Source of the DNA: Bacteroidales bacterium
GTDB lineage: Bacteria > Bacteroidota > Bacteroidia > Bacteroidales > UBA7960
NCBI GenBank assembly: GCA_007125275.1
Contig: SLDN01000112.1
Location: 1 to 5,683 of the forward strand
Reading direction: 5' to 3'
DNA length: 5,683 nucleotides
The notes below the pieces were generated by a model that worked only from the letters and a program-made list of their open reading frames with translations, made no database searches and was not told where the DNA came from. Below, in pieces: positions 1 to 5,683 of this stretch. A program made the translations under genes and the position numbers. Each line of letters starts with the position of its first letter. The stretch's first letter is position 1.

Positions 1-23
1 AGTCCTAAAATGGTCGTTTTGAA

Positions 24-39
24 TATTATGTTCATAATA
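24..39. repeat. AT-rich perfect inverted repeat (TATTATG TT CATAATA)
   Basis: Two 7-bp arms, TATTATG (24-30) and CATAATA (33-39), are exact reverse complements around TT. As RNA it would form at most six AU-rich pairs with a four-base loop, too weak for a convincing terminator, and no U-tract follows. As DNA it could be a small operator for a gene beginning at or beyond the left edge. A minus-strand ATG (35-33) sits inside it. The symmetry is certain, but any function is unproven. Confidence 0.4.
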
Positions 40-42
40 AAG

Positions 43-182
43 GGTTCATGGTTACTGGTTACTGGTTCATGGTTACTGGTTCATGGTTACGGGTTCATGG
101 TTACGGGTTCATGGTTACTGGTTCATGGTTACTGGTTCATGGTTACTTGTTACTGGTTACTGGTTACTGGTTATTGGTTATC
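43..182. repeat. Twenty-unit heptamer tandem array (GGTTACT / GGTTCAT)
   Basis: Exactly 140 bp, or twenty unbroken 7-bp units in constant phase. Seven are GGTTCAT (43, 64, 78, 92, 106, 120, 134), eight are GGTTACT (50, 57, 71, 113, 127, 141, 155, 162), two are GGTTACG (85, 99), and there is one each of TGTTACT (148), GGTTATT (169) and GGTTATC (176). From 64 to 147 the two main types alternate strictly, making six copies of a 14-bp higher-order unit. The right edge is degenerate and the core uniform, as expected for slippage or unequal exchange. The plus strand has no stop codon in any frame inside the array, while on the transcript strand every unit carries a TAA or TGA. It lies 3' of mraY, in the same direction as any read-through transcript. 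Confidence 0.95.
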
Positions 183-198
183 TGATATCCTTCGGGGC

Positions 199-220
199 GT
201 AGTCGCACGGCTGTCTCTAC
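199..220. other. Short spacer between the two arrays with GTAG...CTAC ends
   Basis: The 37 bp between the heptamer and octamer arrays (183-219) are not repetitive and are more GC-rich than their surroundings. The segment 199-220 begins GTAG and ends CTAC, an inverted 4-bp terminus, but the interior (TCGCACGGCTGTCT) does not pair well, so a stable hairpin is unlikely. It could be a degraded copy of a dispersed palindromic intergenic element of the GTAGAGAC...GTCTCTAC kind that I recall from Bacteroidota genomes, with only the right-hand half recognisable. This is a guess from memory and one locus cannot prove it. Confidence 0.25.
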
Positions 221-267
221 ACATTTCCCCATTTGCACATTTTCACATTTTCACATTTTCACATCTT
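220..267. repeat. Octamer tandem repeat abutting the mraY stop
   Basis: Six consecutive 8-bp units on the plus strand: CACATTTC (220), CCCATTTG (228), CACATTTT (236, 244, 252) and CACATCTT (260). A degenerate 9-bp copy CCTCATCTT continues at 268-276 and covers the mraY stop and last Arg codon, so the array touches the gene end. Read on the transcript strand the central units are AAAATGTG, giving three ATGTGA start-stop pairs (plus-strand TCACAT at 243, 251 and 259). The unit is too short and has no spacers, so it is not CRISPR. No function can be read from it; a slippage-generated intergenic repeat is the simplest view. Confidence 0.85.
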
Positions 268-269
268 CC

Positions 270-1526
270 TCATCTTACTTTAAGTGTAATTACTGCAAAT
301 ACGGCGAGTATGATTCCTATGATGAAAAAGCGTTGTACGATTTTCGCCTCGTGCAGTCCTTTTATCTGGTAGTGGTGGTGCAGCGGTGCCATTTTAAAGA
401 TGCGGCGTCCTGCACCAAAGCGTTTTTTTGTAAACTTGAACCAGCTCACCTGGAGGATTACCGAAAGGCTTTCAATGAAAAAGATGCCACACAATATGGG
501 GATCAGCAGCTCTTTCCGGATGACGATGGCAAAGACGGCGATGATGCCTCCCAATGACAGGCTGCCGGTGTCGCCCATGAATACTTGTGCCGGGAATGAG
601 TTATACCACAGAAAGCCAATACAGGCTCCCACAAAAGCGGCGATAAAGATCACCAGCTCGCCGGTGTGCGGGATATACATTATATTAAGGTAATCGGCGA
701 AGACCATATTGCCCGACACATAGGCCAGGATGCCCAGGGTGACGCCGATGATGGCCGATGTTCCTGTGGCGAGCCCGTCGAGGCCGTCAGTGATGTTTGC
801 ACCATTCGATACTGCGGTGATGATCAAAATAACCACCGGGATGAATATCAGAAAGGCCCACCGCTGATAACCCTCGCCGAGGAAGCTCAGCAATTTGGCG
901 TAATCAAACTCATTGTCTTTGAAGAAGGGGATGGTGGTCCTGGTTGATTTCACTGACTCCATCGGGAAGGGCGTGTCTTGTCTTGCAGGACCTTCCAGCT
1001 CGAGAATTTCCGTTGTGCTGATAAACTCGAGCGGTGTATCTGTCTTTTCCCGGATCACCACGCCATCGTGAAAAAACAAAGTGGCGCCAACAACGATGCC
1101 CAGGGTGATCTGCCCGAGGATCTTGAATTTTCCGTGTAAACCCTGTTTGTCTTTTCTGAATACCTTGATGTAATCGTCGAGGAAGCCAATGATGCCCAAC
1201 CACACGGTGGTAACCAGCATCAGGATGATGTAGATGTTGTCGAGCCTGGCAAAGAGCAGGCTGGGGATGACGATGGCCGAAATGATGATGATGCCGCCCA
1301 TGGTAGGAGTGCCTTGCTTCATCATTTGCCCCTCCAGTCCAAGGTCTCTAACTGTTTCGCCTACCTGCTTTCTTTGCAAAAAGTTTATGATGCGTCTGCC
1401 CGATATCATTGTAATAAACAGGGAGAATATCAGGGCCATGCCCGCCCTGAAAGAGATATACTGAAACACCCCTGTGCCGGGGATGTCAAAGTTTTGGTCC
1501 AGATATTCGAACAGTGTATAAAGCAT
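270..1526 (-). CDS. mraY: Phospho-N-acetylmuramoyl-pentapeptide transferase MraY
   Basis: 418-residue polytopic inner-membrane enzyme that transfers phospho-MurNAc-pentapeptide from UDP-MurNAc-pentapeptide to undecaprenyl phosphate, giving lipid I. It is made mostly of hydrophobic helices (about ten expected). Family motifs are intact: KQGTPTMGG (70-78), the paired aspartates in [12 protein letters not shown] (Asp117/118), [15 protein letters not shown] (241-255), [19 protein letters not shown] (309-327, Asp319) and [10 protein letters not shown] (381-390, the three-histidine cytoplasmic loop). E. coli MraY has 360 residues; much of the difference is a polar insertion at about 152-222, between the fourth and fifth helices and so predicted to be periplasmic. 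The family's longer Bacteroidota form looks the same from memory. The murE stop is in the same frame 3 nt upstream, so ATG 1526 is the first possible start. The TGA at 272-270 and the preceding Arg codon lie in sequence that resembles the adjoining octamer repeat. Confidence 0.97.
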   Translation of the reverse strand: MLYTLFEYLDQNFDIPGTGVFQYISFRAGMALIFSLFITMISGRRIINFLQRKQVGETVRDLGLEGQMMKQGTPTMGGIIIISAIVIPSLLFARLDNIYIILMLVTTVWLGIIGFLDDYIKVFRKDKQGLHGKFKILGQITLGIVVGATLFFHDGVVIREKTDTPLEFISTTEILELEGPARQDTPFPMESVKSTRTTIPFFKDNEFDYAKLLSFLGEGYQRWAFLIFIPVVILIITAVSNGANITDGLDGLATGTSAIIGVTLGILAYVSGNMVFADYLNIMYIPHTGELVIFIAAFVGACIGFLWYNSFPAQVFMGDTGSLSLGGIIAVFAIVIRKELLIPILCGIFFIESLSVILQVSWFKFTKKRFGAGRRIFKMAPLHHHYQIKGLHEAKIVQRFFIIGIILAVFAVITLKVR

Positions 1527-1529
1527 GCT

Positions 1530-2987
1530 TTACCTGTTTAATACTTCGTTTAAAATGTCCTTGTCGTCAAAGGGCAGTTTTTCGCCCCTGACTTCCTGGT
1601 ACTTTTCGTGTCCTTTGCCTGCTATCAGTATGATGTCGCCGGGTGCGGCGGTGATGCAGGCCACCTTGATGGCTTCTTTCCTGCTGGTGATGGCGACATA
1701 CTTTCTTTCAAGCTCCGGATGATGTTCCAGTCCGGCGATCATGTCGTTGATGATGGCTTCCGGGTCTTCAAAGCGGGGGTTGTCGCTGGTGAAGTAGACA
1801 TGGTCGCTGTTTTGTGTTGCGATGACAGCCATCTCCGGTCTTTTCGTTTTGTCCCTGTTGCCACCGCAGCCCACGACCGTCAGGATGCGTTGTTTGTCTG
1901 TTTTTGTTTCGCGGATGTTTTGCAGCACGTTGCGCAATGCATCCGGTGTGTGGGCATAATCAACGATTCCGGTGATGTTTTGCCCGCCCCGCACCAGCTC
2001 AAAACGTCCTGCAGGCGGTTCACAGCCGCTGATGGCAGCCAGCAGCTCATCCTGGTCTTTGCCCAGCAAGCGGCCTGTGGCGTAAACAGCCAGAATATTG
2101 TAGGCGTTAAACTTGCCGGACAGCCTGCTCCAGAACTCTTTGTCGTCAACCAGCAACTGCAACCCCCCGAAATTGTTTTCGAGCAATTTGCCCTTGAAGT
2201 CAGCCATCGCCCGCAAGCTGTAGGTTGTGACCTTCGACCTGCTGTTTTGCGTGATGATCATTCCGTTCTTGTCGTCGAGGTTGGTGACAGAAAAAGCCTT
2301 GTCATCCAGTTCTTTGAAAAGCATTTGCTTCGCTTTTATGTATTCTCTGAAGCTTTTGTGATAATCGAGGTGGTCGTGTGAGATGTTGGTAAAAACGGCT
2401 CCGCTGAAGTGGACTGCCTCAGTGCGTTTTTGTGTGAGTGCGTGCGAGCTGACTTCCATAAAAGCATACTCACATCCTGCCTCCACCATGTCGCTCAGCA
2501 GCTTGTTTGTGGTGAGCACATCGGGGGTGGTGTATTGGGTTTTCAGTGTTTTGCCTGCTACGCAATTGCCGATGGTCGATATCATTCCGCATTGATGTCC
2601 CAGCCGGGTAAATGCATCATAGAGCATATTGACAATGGTGGTCTTGCCGTTGGTGCCGGTAACACCGACGAGTATGAGCTTTTTTGACGGGTGGTCATAG
2701 AAGTTGGCGGCTGCCATGCCGAGGGCTTTGGCAGAATCATCAACCACAAGGTAGCAGATGTGTTGCTGTCTGTTTTCGGGCATCCTTTCGCACAGCACGG
2801 CCGTTGCTCCTTTCTCAATGGCCTGATCGATATGCAGGTGGCCGTCGGTGGTGATGCCCCTGACGGCAGCAAACAGGGCTCCGGGCACCACCTGCCTGGA
2901 GTCTGAAACCACAGCGCAAATGTCAGTGCTGCTGTCGCCTGCCAGCTCTTGAACATTGATTTGATATATTATTTCCTTCAACAACAT
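1530..2987 (-). CDS. murE: UDP-N-acetylmuramoyl-L-alanyl-D-glutamate--2,6-diaminopimelate ligase MurE
   Basis: Cytoplasmic Mur ligase of 485 residues, full length for the family. It adds meso-diaminopimelate to UDP-MurNAc-L-Ala-D-Glu with ATP. Three domains are visible. The N-terminal UDP-binding domain (about 1-100) has SDSRQVVPGALFAAVRG. The central ATPase domain has P-loop GVTGTNGKTT (108-117), STIG (137-140), YTTPD (152-156), EVSSHAL (178-184), NISHDHLDYH (201-210) and a lysine in AKQMLF (Lys220) matching the carbamylated lysine of Mur ligases. The C-terminal domain (about 330-485) has VVGCGGNRDKTKRPEMA (371-387), DNPR (402-405) and GKGHE (457-461). DNPR is the signature of DAP-adding enzymes rather than lysine-adding ones, and Gly457 and Glu461 match DAP contacts known in E. 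coli MurE. ATG 2987 is the first possible in-frame ATG, because the ftsI stop TAA 12 nt upstream is in the same frame. murF does not follow; mraY begins 3 nt after the stop. Confidence 0.97.
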   Translation of the reverse strand: MLLKEIIYQINVQELAGDSSTDICAVVSDSRQVVPGALFAAVRGITTDGHLHIDQAIEKGATAVLCERMPENRQQHICYLVVDDSAKALGMAAANFYDHPSKKLILVGVTGTNGKTTIVNMLYDAFTRLGHQCGMISTIGNCVAGKTLKTQYTTPDVLTTNKLLSDMVEAGCEYAFMEVSSHALTQKRTEAVHFSGAVFTNISHDHLDYHKSFREYIKAKQMLFKELDDKAFSVTNLDDKNGMIITQNSRSKVTTYSLRAMADFKGKLLENNFGGLQLLVDDKEFWSRLSGKFNAYNILAVYATGRLLGKDQDELLAAISGCEPPAGRFELVRGGQNITGIVDYAHTPDALRNVLQNIRETKTDKQRILTVVGCGGNRDKTKRPEMAVIATQNSDHVYFTSDNPRFEDPEAIINDMIAGLEHHPELERKYVAITSRKEAIKVACITAAPGDIILIAGKGHEKYQEVRGEKLPFDDKDILNEVLNR

Positions 2988-2999
2988 TCCATAATCATT

Positions 3000-5102
3000 T
3001 TACGATAATTCCAGAAGCACTGTGCTTCCTTCCCTTATGCGCGTGCCTGGTCGCATGCTTTGTTTTCTTACGATGCCCCTGCCTGTAAAACGCACCCTGA
3101 GGCCGGCATTTTCCATTACATAAATGGCGTCACGGAGGCTCATCCCCACCACTTCAGGAACCAGGTTTTCGATAAATTCCGTTTCATTAAAGTAGATGGT
3201 GTCATCCACGGCTCTACCTGATGCAAATACACTTTGTGGTTCTCCATGCATGGTGGCATTCAGGGCAGTATAGATATGCAACAGGTCGTCGCGGTGGGCA
3301 TTTCGGAAGTGTGGCAGGGCGGCCATGACAGGCGTGTGCTCCTGCGGTTCAGGCAAAAACATCTGTGCAGCAAAGACTTTATCGGCAATTTCCCTGAAAG
3401 CCGGGGCCGCCACCGAGCTGCCATGGTATACGAAACCCTGGGGGTCGTTGATCACGATGATGCAGCTAAAAACAGGGTTGTCGGCCGGGAAGTATCCGGC
3501 AAAGGATGCCTGGTAGCTGACGCCGCTCTCGGTCCTGTAGCCGCGATGTGTTTGTGCCACCAGGGCCGTGCCGGTTTTTCCTGCGATCTGGTATGCATTG
3601 GTTCTGATGTTGGATGCGGTGCCGTTCTCCACCACATCAACGAGCATGTCGCGGGCATAGGCAATGGTTCTTGCGGAGGCCACAGACCGGTGCAGCACCT
3701 CAGGGCTGAACCGATTCACCGTGCGGCCCGATTGGCGTATCTCTGTGACGAACATCGGCTTCATCATCTTGCCGTTGTTGGCGATGGCATTGTAAAAGCT
3801 GAGGAGCTGCAAGGGGGTGAGTGCCACCTCGTAGCCTATGGCCATCCAGGGAAGTGAAACCCTTGACCAGCCCTCACTGCCTGCATCACGGATGGTGGGT
3901 GTGCCTTCTCCGGTGATCTCCAGCCCCAGCTGTTCGTTGAGTCTCATTCGCTTAAGGCCGTCAACAAAAGCCTGCGGGTTATTCTTGTATGCATCATAAA
4001 TGATTCTTGAGATGCCTACATTTGACGAAAGGCTGAAGGCTTCTTTAACGCTGATGACTCCGTGAGCCTTATCTTCAGAGTCCCGCATCGTACGGCCATA
4101 ATAATTGATTCGTCCATTGCCGGTATCGATCGTATCATCAGGTGTAATGTGTCCGTCTTCGAGGGCTACCATTATTACAGGTAGTTTAAAAGTTGAACCC
4201 GGCTCGGCACTGTACCCGATGGCAAAGTTATAGGCCTCTTCGTAGGTGCCACTGCTTTCGCTGTACATCAGGTTGGAGATGGCTTTTATTTTGCCCGTTT
4301 CTACTTCCATTACGATGGCCGTGCCGTGAGCTGCTCTGTAGCGCTTCATTTGCTTGAGCAATGCTTTTTCTGTAATGTCCTGTATGGGGATGTTGATGGT
4401 GGTGATCAGGTCTTTGCCGTTTTTGGGGTCGATCTCGTGGCGATCGTTAACGGGCATCCAGGCACCGCCACTGATGCGTTGCATTAGTTGCTGGCCTTCA
4501 ATGCCTTCAAGACTTTCACGATAGGCGCCTTCGAGGCCTACGTATACCCCCTCACGTTCATAGCCGATGGTGCGCGCGGCCATGGTGCGGTAAGGCATTT
4601 CTCTCCTGGTGCGCGGCACCTCGATGATGCCGCCACGGAAACGCCCAAGCCTGAACAGTGGAAATTGACGCAACGTCATTAACTCACTGTGACTCACGTT
4701 TCGCTTCACCAGATAATAACGGTTCTGGTTCTGCCTGGCACTGACAAGGGCCGAACGGTATTGTCCGGCTGTGCGGTCTCTAAACAGGCGTGAGAGATAT
4801 AATGCCAGTGAGTCGACATTGGCATAAAACAGCTCGTCAGACGCTACCTTGCTGCTCATGTCCATCCTGATCTCATAAATGGGAACGCTCGTGGCCAGCA
4901 ATCGTCCGTCGTCAGCGCATATATCTCCTCTGGCAGCGTCAATGCTAATGTATTGCATTGTATTTGCACGTGCAATCTGGCGCCAGTGATCACCCTCCAC
5001 AAACTGTATGTAGACAACCTTGCCGATGATCATCAGGCCCCCAAGCACCATCAGAAAATAAACCTGACGCATCCTGATTAATATGTTGCTCCTTTCATCC
5101 AT
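3000..5102 (-). CDS. ftsI: Septal peptidoglycan transpeptidase FtsI (class B PBP3-type) with C-terminal PASTA domain
   Basis: 700-residue class B penicillin-binding protein; it cross-links stem peptides of septal peptidoglycan by D,D-transpeptidation. Layout: short cytoplasmic tail, one membrane anchor at about 13-35, then the pedestal/dimerisation region opening with RGDICADDGRLLATS (58-72, the class B RGxIxDRxGxxLA motif). The transpeptidase domain spans about 240-585. Its three active-site motifs are intact: PGSTFK (301-306, nucleophile Ser303, Lys306), SSN (359-361) and KTGT (509-512). A linker at about 586-645 leads to one PASTA domain (about 646-700, from NLVPEVVGMSLRDAI to GSTVLLELS). 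E. coli FtsI has about 588 residues and no PASTA domain; the longer form is usual in Bacteroidota as far as I recall. ATG 5102 is well fixed because an in-frame TAA lies immediately before it. A 52-nt gap separates it from ftsL, the loosest junction here, with an AGAGGA about 21 nt upstream of the start that is too distant to be a normal ribosome binding site. Confidence 0.95.
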   Translation of the reverse strand: MDERSNILIRMRQVYFLMVLGGLMIIGKVVYIQFVEGDHWRQIARANTMQYISIDAARGDICADDGRLLATSVPIYEIRMDMSSKVASDELFYANVDSLALYLSRLFRDRTAGQYRSALVSARQNQNRYYLVKRNVSHSELMTLRQFPLFRLGRFRGGIIEVPRTRREMPYRTMAARTIGYEREGVYVGLEGAYRESLEGIEGQQLMQRISGGAWMPVNDRHEIDPKNGKDLITTINIPIQDITEKALLKQMKRYRAAHGTAIVMEVETGKIKAISNLMYSESSGTYEEAYNFAIGYSAEPGSTFKLPVIMVALEDGHITPDDTIDTGNGRINYYGRTMRDSEDKAHGVISVKEAFSLSSNVGISRIIYDAYKNNPQAFVDGLKRMRLNEQLGLEITGEGTPTIRDAGSEGWSRVSLPWMAIGYEVALTPLQLLSFYNAIANNGKMMKPMFVTEIRQSGRTVNRFSPEVLHRSVASARTIAYARDMLVDVVENGTASNIRTNAYQIAGKTGTALVAQTHRGYRTESGVSYQASFAGYFPADNPVFSCIIVINDPQGFVYHGSSVAAPAFREIADKVFAAQMFLPEPQEHTPVMAALPHFRNAHRDDLLHIYTALNATMHGEPQSVFASGRAVDDTIYFNETEFIENLVPEVVGMSLRDAIYVMENAGLRVRFTGRGIVRKQSMRPGTRIREGSTVLLELS

Positions 5103-5154
5103 TTAAATTGTTGTTTTGCTGTTCCTCTTTGCGCAGCTTGCGTTGGCGTCATGT

Positions 5155-5556
5155 TTAAAAAAGCCTATGCCAAAATCGCTCATTTCGCGAATTGTCATAG
5201 ATGAGCTTTGGCGGCTCAGTGGGCTCAATAAAGCCTCTGCTTTGGAGCCTTTGAGCCAGCTCTGACCTGTTGGTCAGGTACATATATTGTGATTTTGTTT
5301 GGATATAGTTGATGCGCAGTTCTGTCATTTCGCGTCTCAGCAGGTCAGCCTCCCGTGCTTTTTTCTCAGCGTAATAAGTGTTGAATATCAGGAAGAGAGC
5401 AAGCCCCGACAAGTACATGATAAAGGGGATGGCCCCTGCTGTGGTGTTTCTAGTGATGAGACTGCCATCCAGCAATTCTGAAACAATGCGGCCCGGAGAG
5501 AATGGGTCCGGTTCCTTTTTGGTTTTTTTCTTCTTTTTGAATTGGTTCGCAGTCAT
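5155..5556 (-). CDS. ftsL: FtsL-like bitopic cell division protein (Bacteroidota type)
   Basis: Predicted 133-residue single-pass inner-membrane protein. In order: a very basic cytoplasmic tail (KKKKKTKK, about residues 7-14), an amphipathic stretch with RIVSELLDGSLITRNT (23-38), one membrane helix at about 41-61 (GAIPFIMYLSGLALFLIFNT), then a charged periplasmic coiled coil (about 63-110, EKKAREADLLRREMTEL onward) and an EPTEPPKLI segment (111-119). This is the layout of FtsL, which with FtsB/DivIC and FtsQ/DivIB recruits and activates the septal FtsW-FtsI synthase; the partners are inferred from family knowledge. FtsL diverges fast, so the call relies on architecture, on resemblance to Bacteroidota FtsL-like proteins, and on its place between rsmH and ftsI. 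I chose ATG 5556-5554. An in-frame TTG at 5580 would add eight residues (LLKKTDQI) but overlaps rsmH by 17 nt and has no well-placed ribosome binding site. Confidence 0.86.
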   Translation of the reverse strand: MTANQFKKKKKTKKEPDPFSPGRIVSELLDGSLITRNTTAGAIPFIMYLSGLALFLIFNTYYAEKKAREADLLRREMTELRINYIQTKSQYMYLTNRSELAQRLQSRGFIEPTEPPKLIYDNSRNERFWHRLF

Positions 5557-5563
5557 TATTTGA

Positions 5564-5683
5564 TCAGTTTTTTTGAGCAATCCTTAACCTGGCGCTTCTT
5601 GCCCTGCTATTTTGCTTGATTTCTTTTTCTGATGCCGTTACAACCTTCGACATCTGCTTGAATAGTGTGCTGTAGTTGCCGTA
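5564..5683 (-). CDS. rsmH: 16S rRNA (cytosine(1402)-N(4))-methyltransferase RsmH, C-terminal end only (partial)
   Basis: Only the last 39 codons lie in the window, in frame from the right edge to a TGA at 5566-5564; the N-terminal part with the SAM-binding fold is outside. The visible peptide starts YGNYSTLFKQ and ends SRARSARLRIAQKN. The N-S-R-A-R-S-A-[KR]-L-R-[IV]-A block near the C-terminus is the hallmark of RsmH (MraW), which methylates N4 of C1402 in the 16S rRNA decoding centre using S-adenosylmethionine. Position agrees: rsmH precedes ftsL and ftsI in dcw clusters. The stop lies 7 nt before the preferred ftsL ATG (sequence TGATCAAATAATG), so the two genes are probably cotranscribed and may be translationally coupled. 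Identity rests on this C-terminal motif plus synteny, since no catalytic residue can be seen. Confidence 0.88.
   Translation of the reverse strand, partial: YGNYSTLFKQMSKVVTASEKEIKQNSRARSARLRIAQKN

Noticed and set aside
1..35. Start of murD at the left edge
   Set aside because: The frame MNIIFKTTILG is followed by a Leu codon rather than the GAGESG-type nucleotide-binding start of MurD, and only eleven full codons are visible.
43..267. CRISPR array
   Set aside because: Units are 7 and 8 bp in direct tandem with no spacers; CRISPR repeats are much longer and separated by unique spacers.
183..269. Intrinsic terminator after mraY
   Set aside because: No GC-rich stem followed by a U-tract is present on the minus strand; the GTAG...CTAC segment pairs over only four bases.
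10..372. Plus-strand open frame of 120 codons with a repeating GSWLLVTG-like peptide
   Set aside because: It is open only because the heptamer array has no plus-strand stops; it then runs antisense through the end of mraY. The peptide is a direct translation of the DNA repeat, with no independent coding signal.
1608..2381. Plus-strand open frame of 257 codons antisense to murE
   Set aside because: It lies wholly within the well-supported murE gene; the translation shows no recognisable family and is the complement of a conserved coding frame.
2582..2956. Minus-strand out-of-frame opening of 124 codons inside murE (similar shorter ones at 1880-2149 and 910-1203)
   Set aside because: They overlap intact genes in another frame, and the true frames carry all family motifs without frameshift.
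3234..3857. Plus-strand open frame of 207 codons antisense to ftsI
   Set aside because: Same reasoning: it covers the conserved transpeptidase and C-terminal part of ftsI and has a cysteine- and histidine-rich shadow composition without motifs.
5078..5152. Minus-strand 24-codon frame (MTPTQAAQRG...) starting in the ftsL-ftsI gap and ending inside ftsI
   Set aside because: Short, with no recognisable similarity and no clear ribosome binding site. It could be a leader peptide, but nothing supports that beyond its position.

Overview
This window is a core piece of the division and cell wall (dcw) cluster. All its genes are on the minus strand, so they read from the right edge towards the left: the tail of rsmH (5683-5564), ftsL (5556-5155), ftsI (5102-3000), murE (2987-1530) and mraY (1526-270). 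A gene-free stretch of 269 bp follows, made largely of two short-unit tandem repeats. I see no RNA gene, insertion sequence, prophage, CRISPR array or clear promoter/terminator.

The organism is most likely a member of the Bacteroidota, probably near the Bacteroidales, with a fairly balanced base composition. Five features point this way: a diverged FtsL-like protein of the Bacteroidota kind (lysine-rich N-terminus, one membrane helix, coiled coil, EPTEPPKLI end); a 700-residue FtsI with a single C-terminal PASTA domain; a MraY of about 420 residues with a long periplasmic insertion; murE followed directly by mraY with no murF between; and start regions without clear Shine-Dalgarno sequences. 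MurE carries the DNPR motif of meso-diaminopimelate-adding enzymes, so the wall is expected to be DAP-type.

The genes are tightly packed: 7 nt between rsmH and ftsL, 52 nt between ftsL and ftsI, 12 nt between ftsI and murE, and 3 nt between murE and mraY. This suggests one transcript with translational coupling. MurE makes UDP-MurNAc-tripeptide in the cytoplasm. MraY transfers the finished MurNAc-pentapeptide to undecaprenyl phosphate to form lipid I. FtsI cross-links the resulting peptidoglycan at the septum, with FtsL as the bitopic partner that helps assemble and activate the septal synthase. RsmH modifies 16S rRNA and is a usual passenger of this cluster.

The only part that is not textbook is the 3' end of the run. 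Directly at the mraY stop there is an octamer array (CACATTTT units, about 220-267, with degenerate copies reaching into the last mraY codons). A 37-bp spacer follows, then an array of exactly twenty heptamers (GGTTACT/GGTTCAT family, 43-182), and then an AT-rich perfect palindrome (24-39). On the mRNA strand every heptamer contributes a stop codon and the octamers contribute repeated ATGTGA start-stop pairs. The plain reading is low-complexity intergenic sequence that expands by slippage. I did not find a convincing new biological system here.
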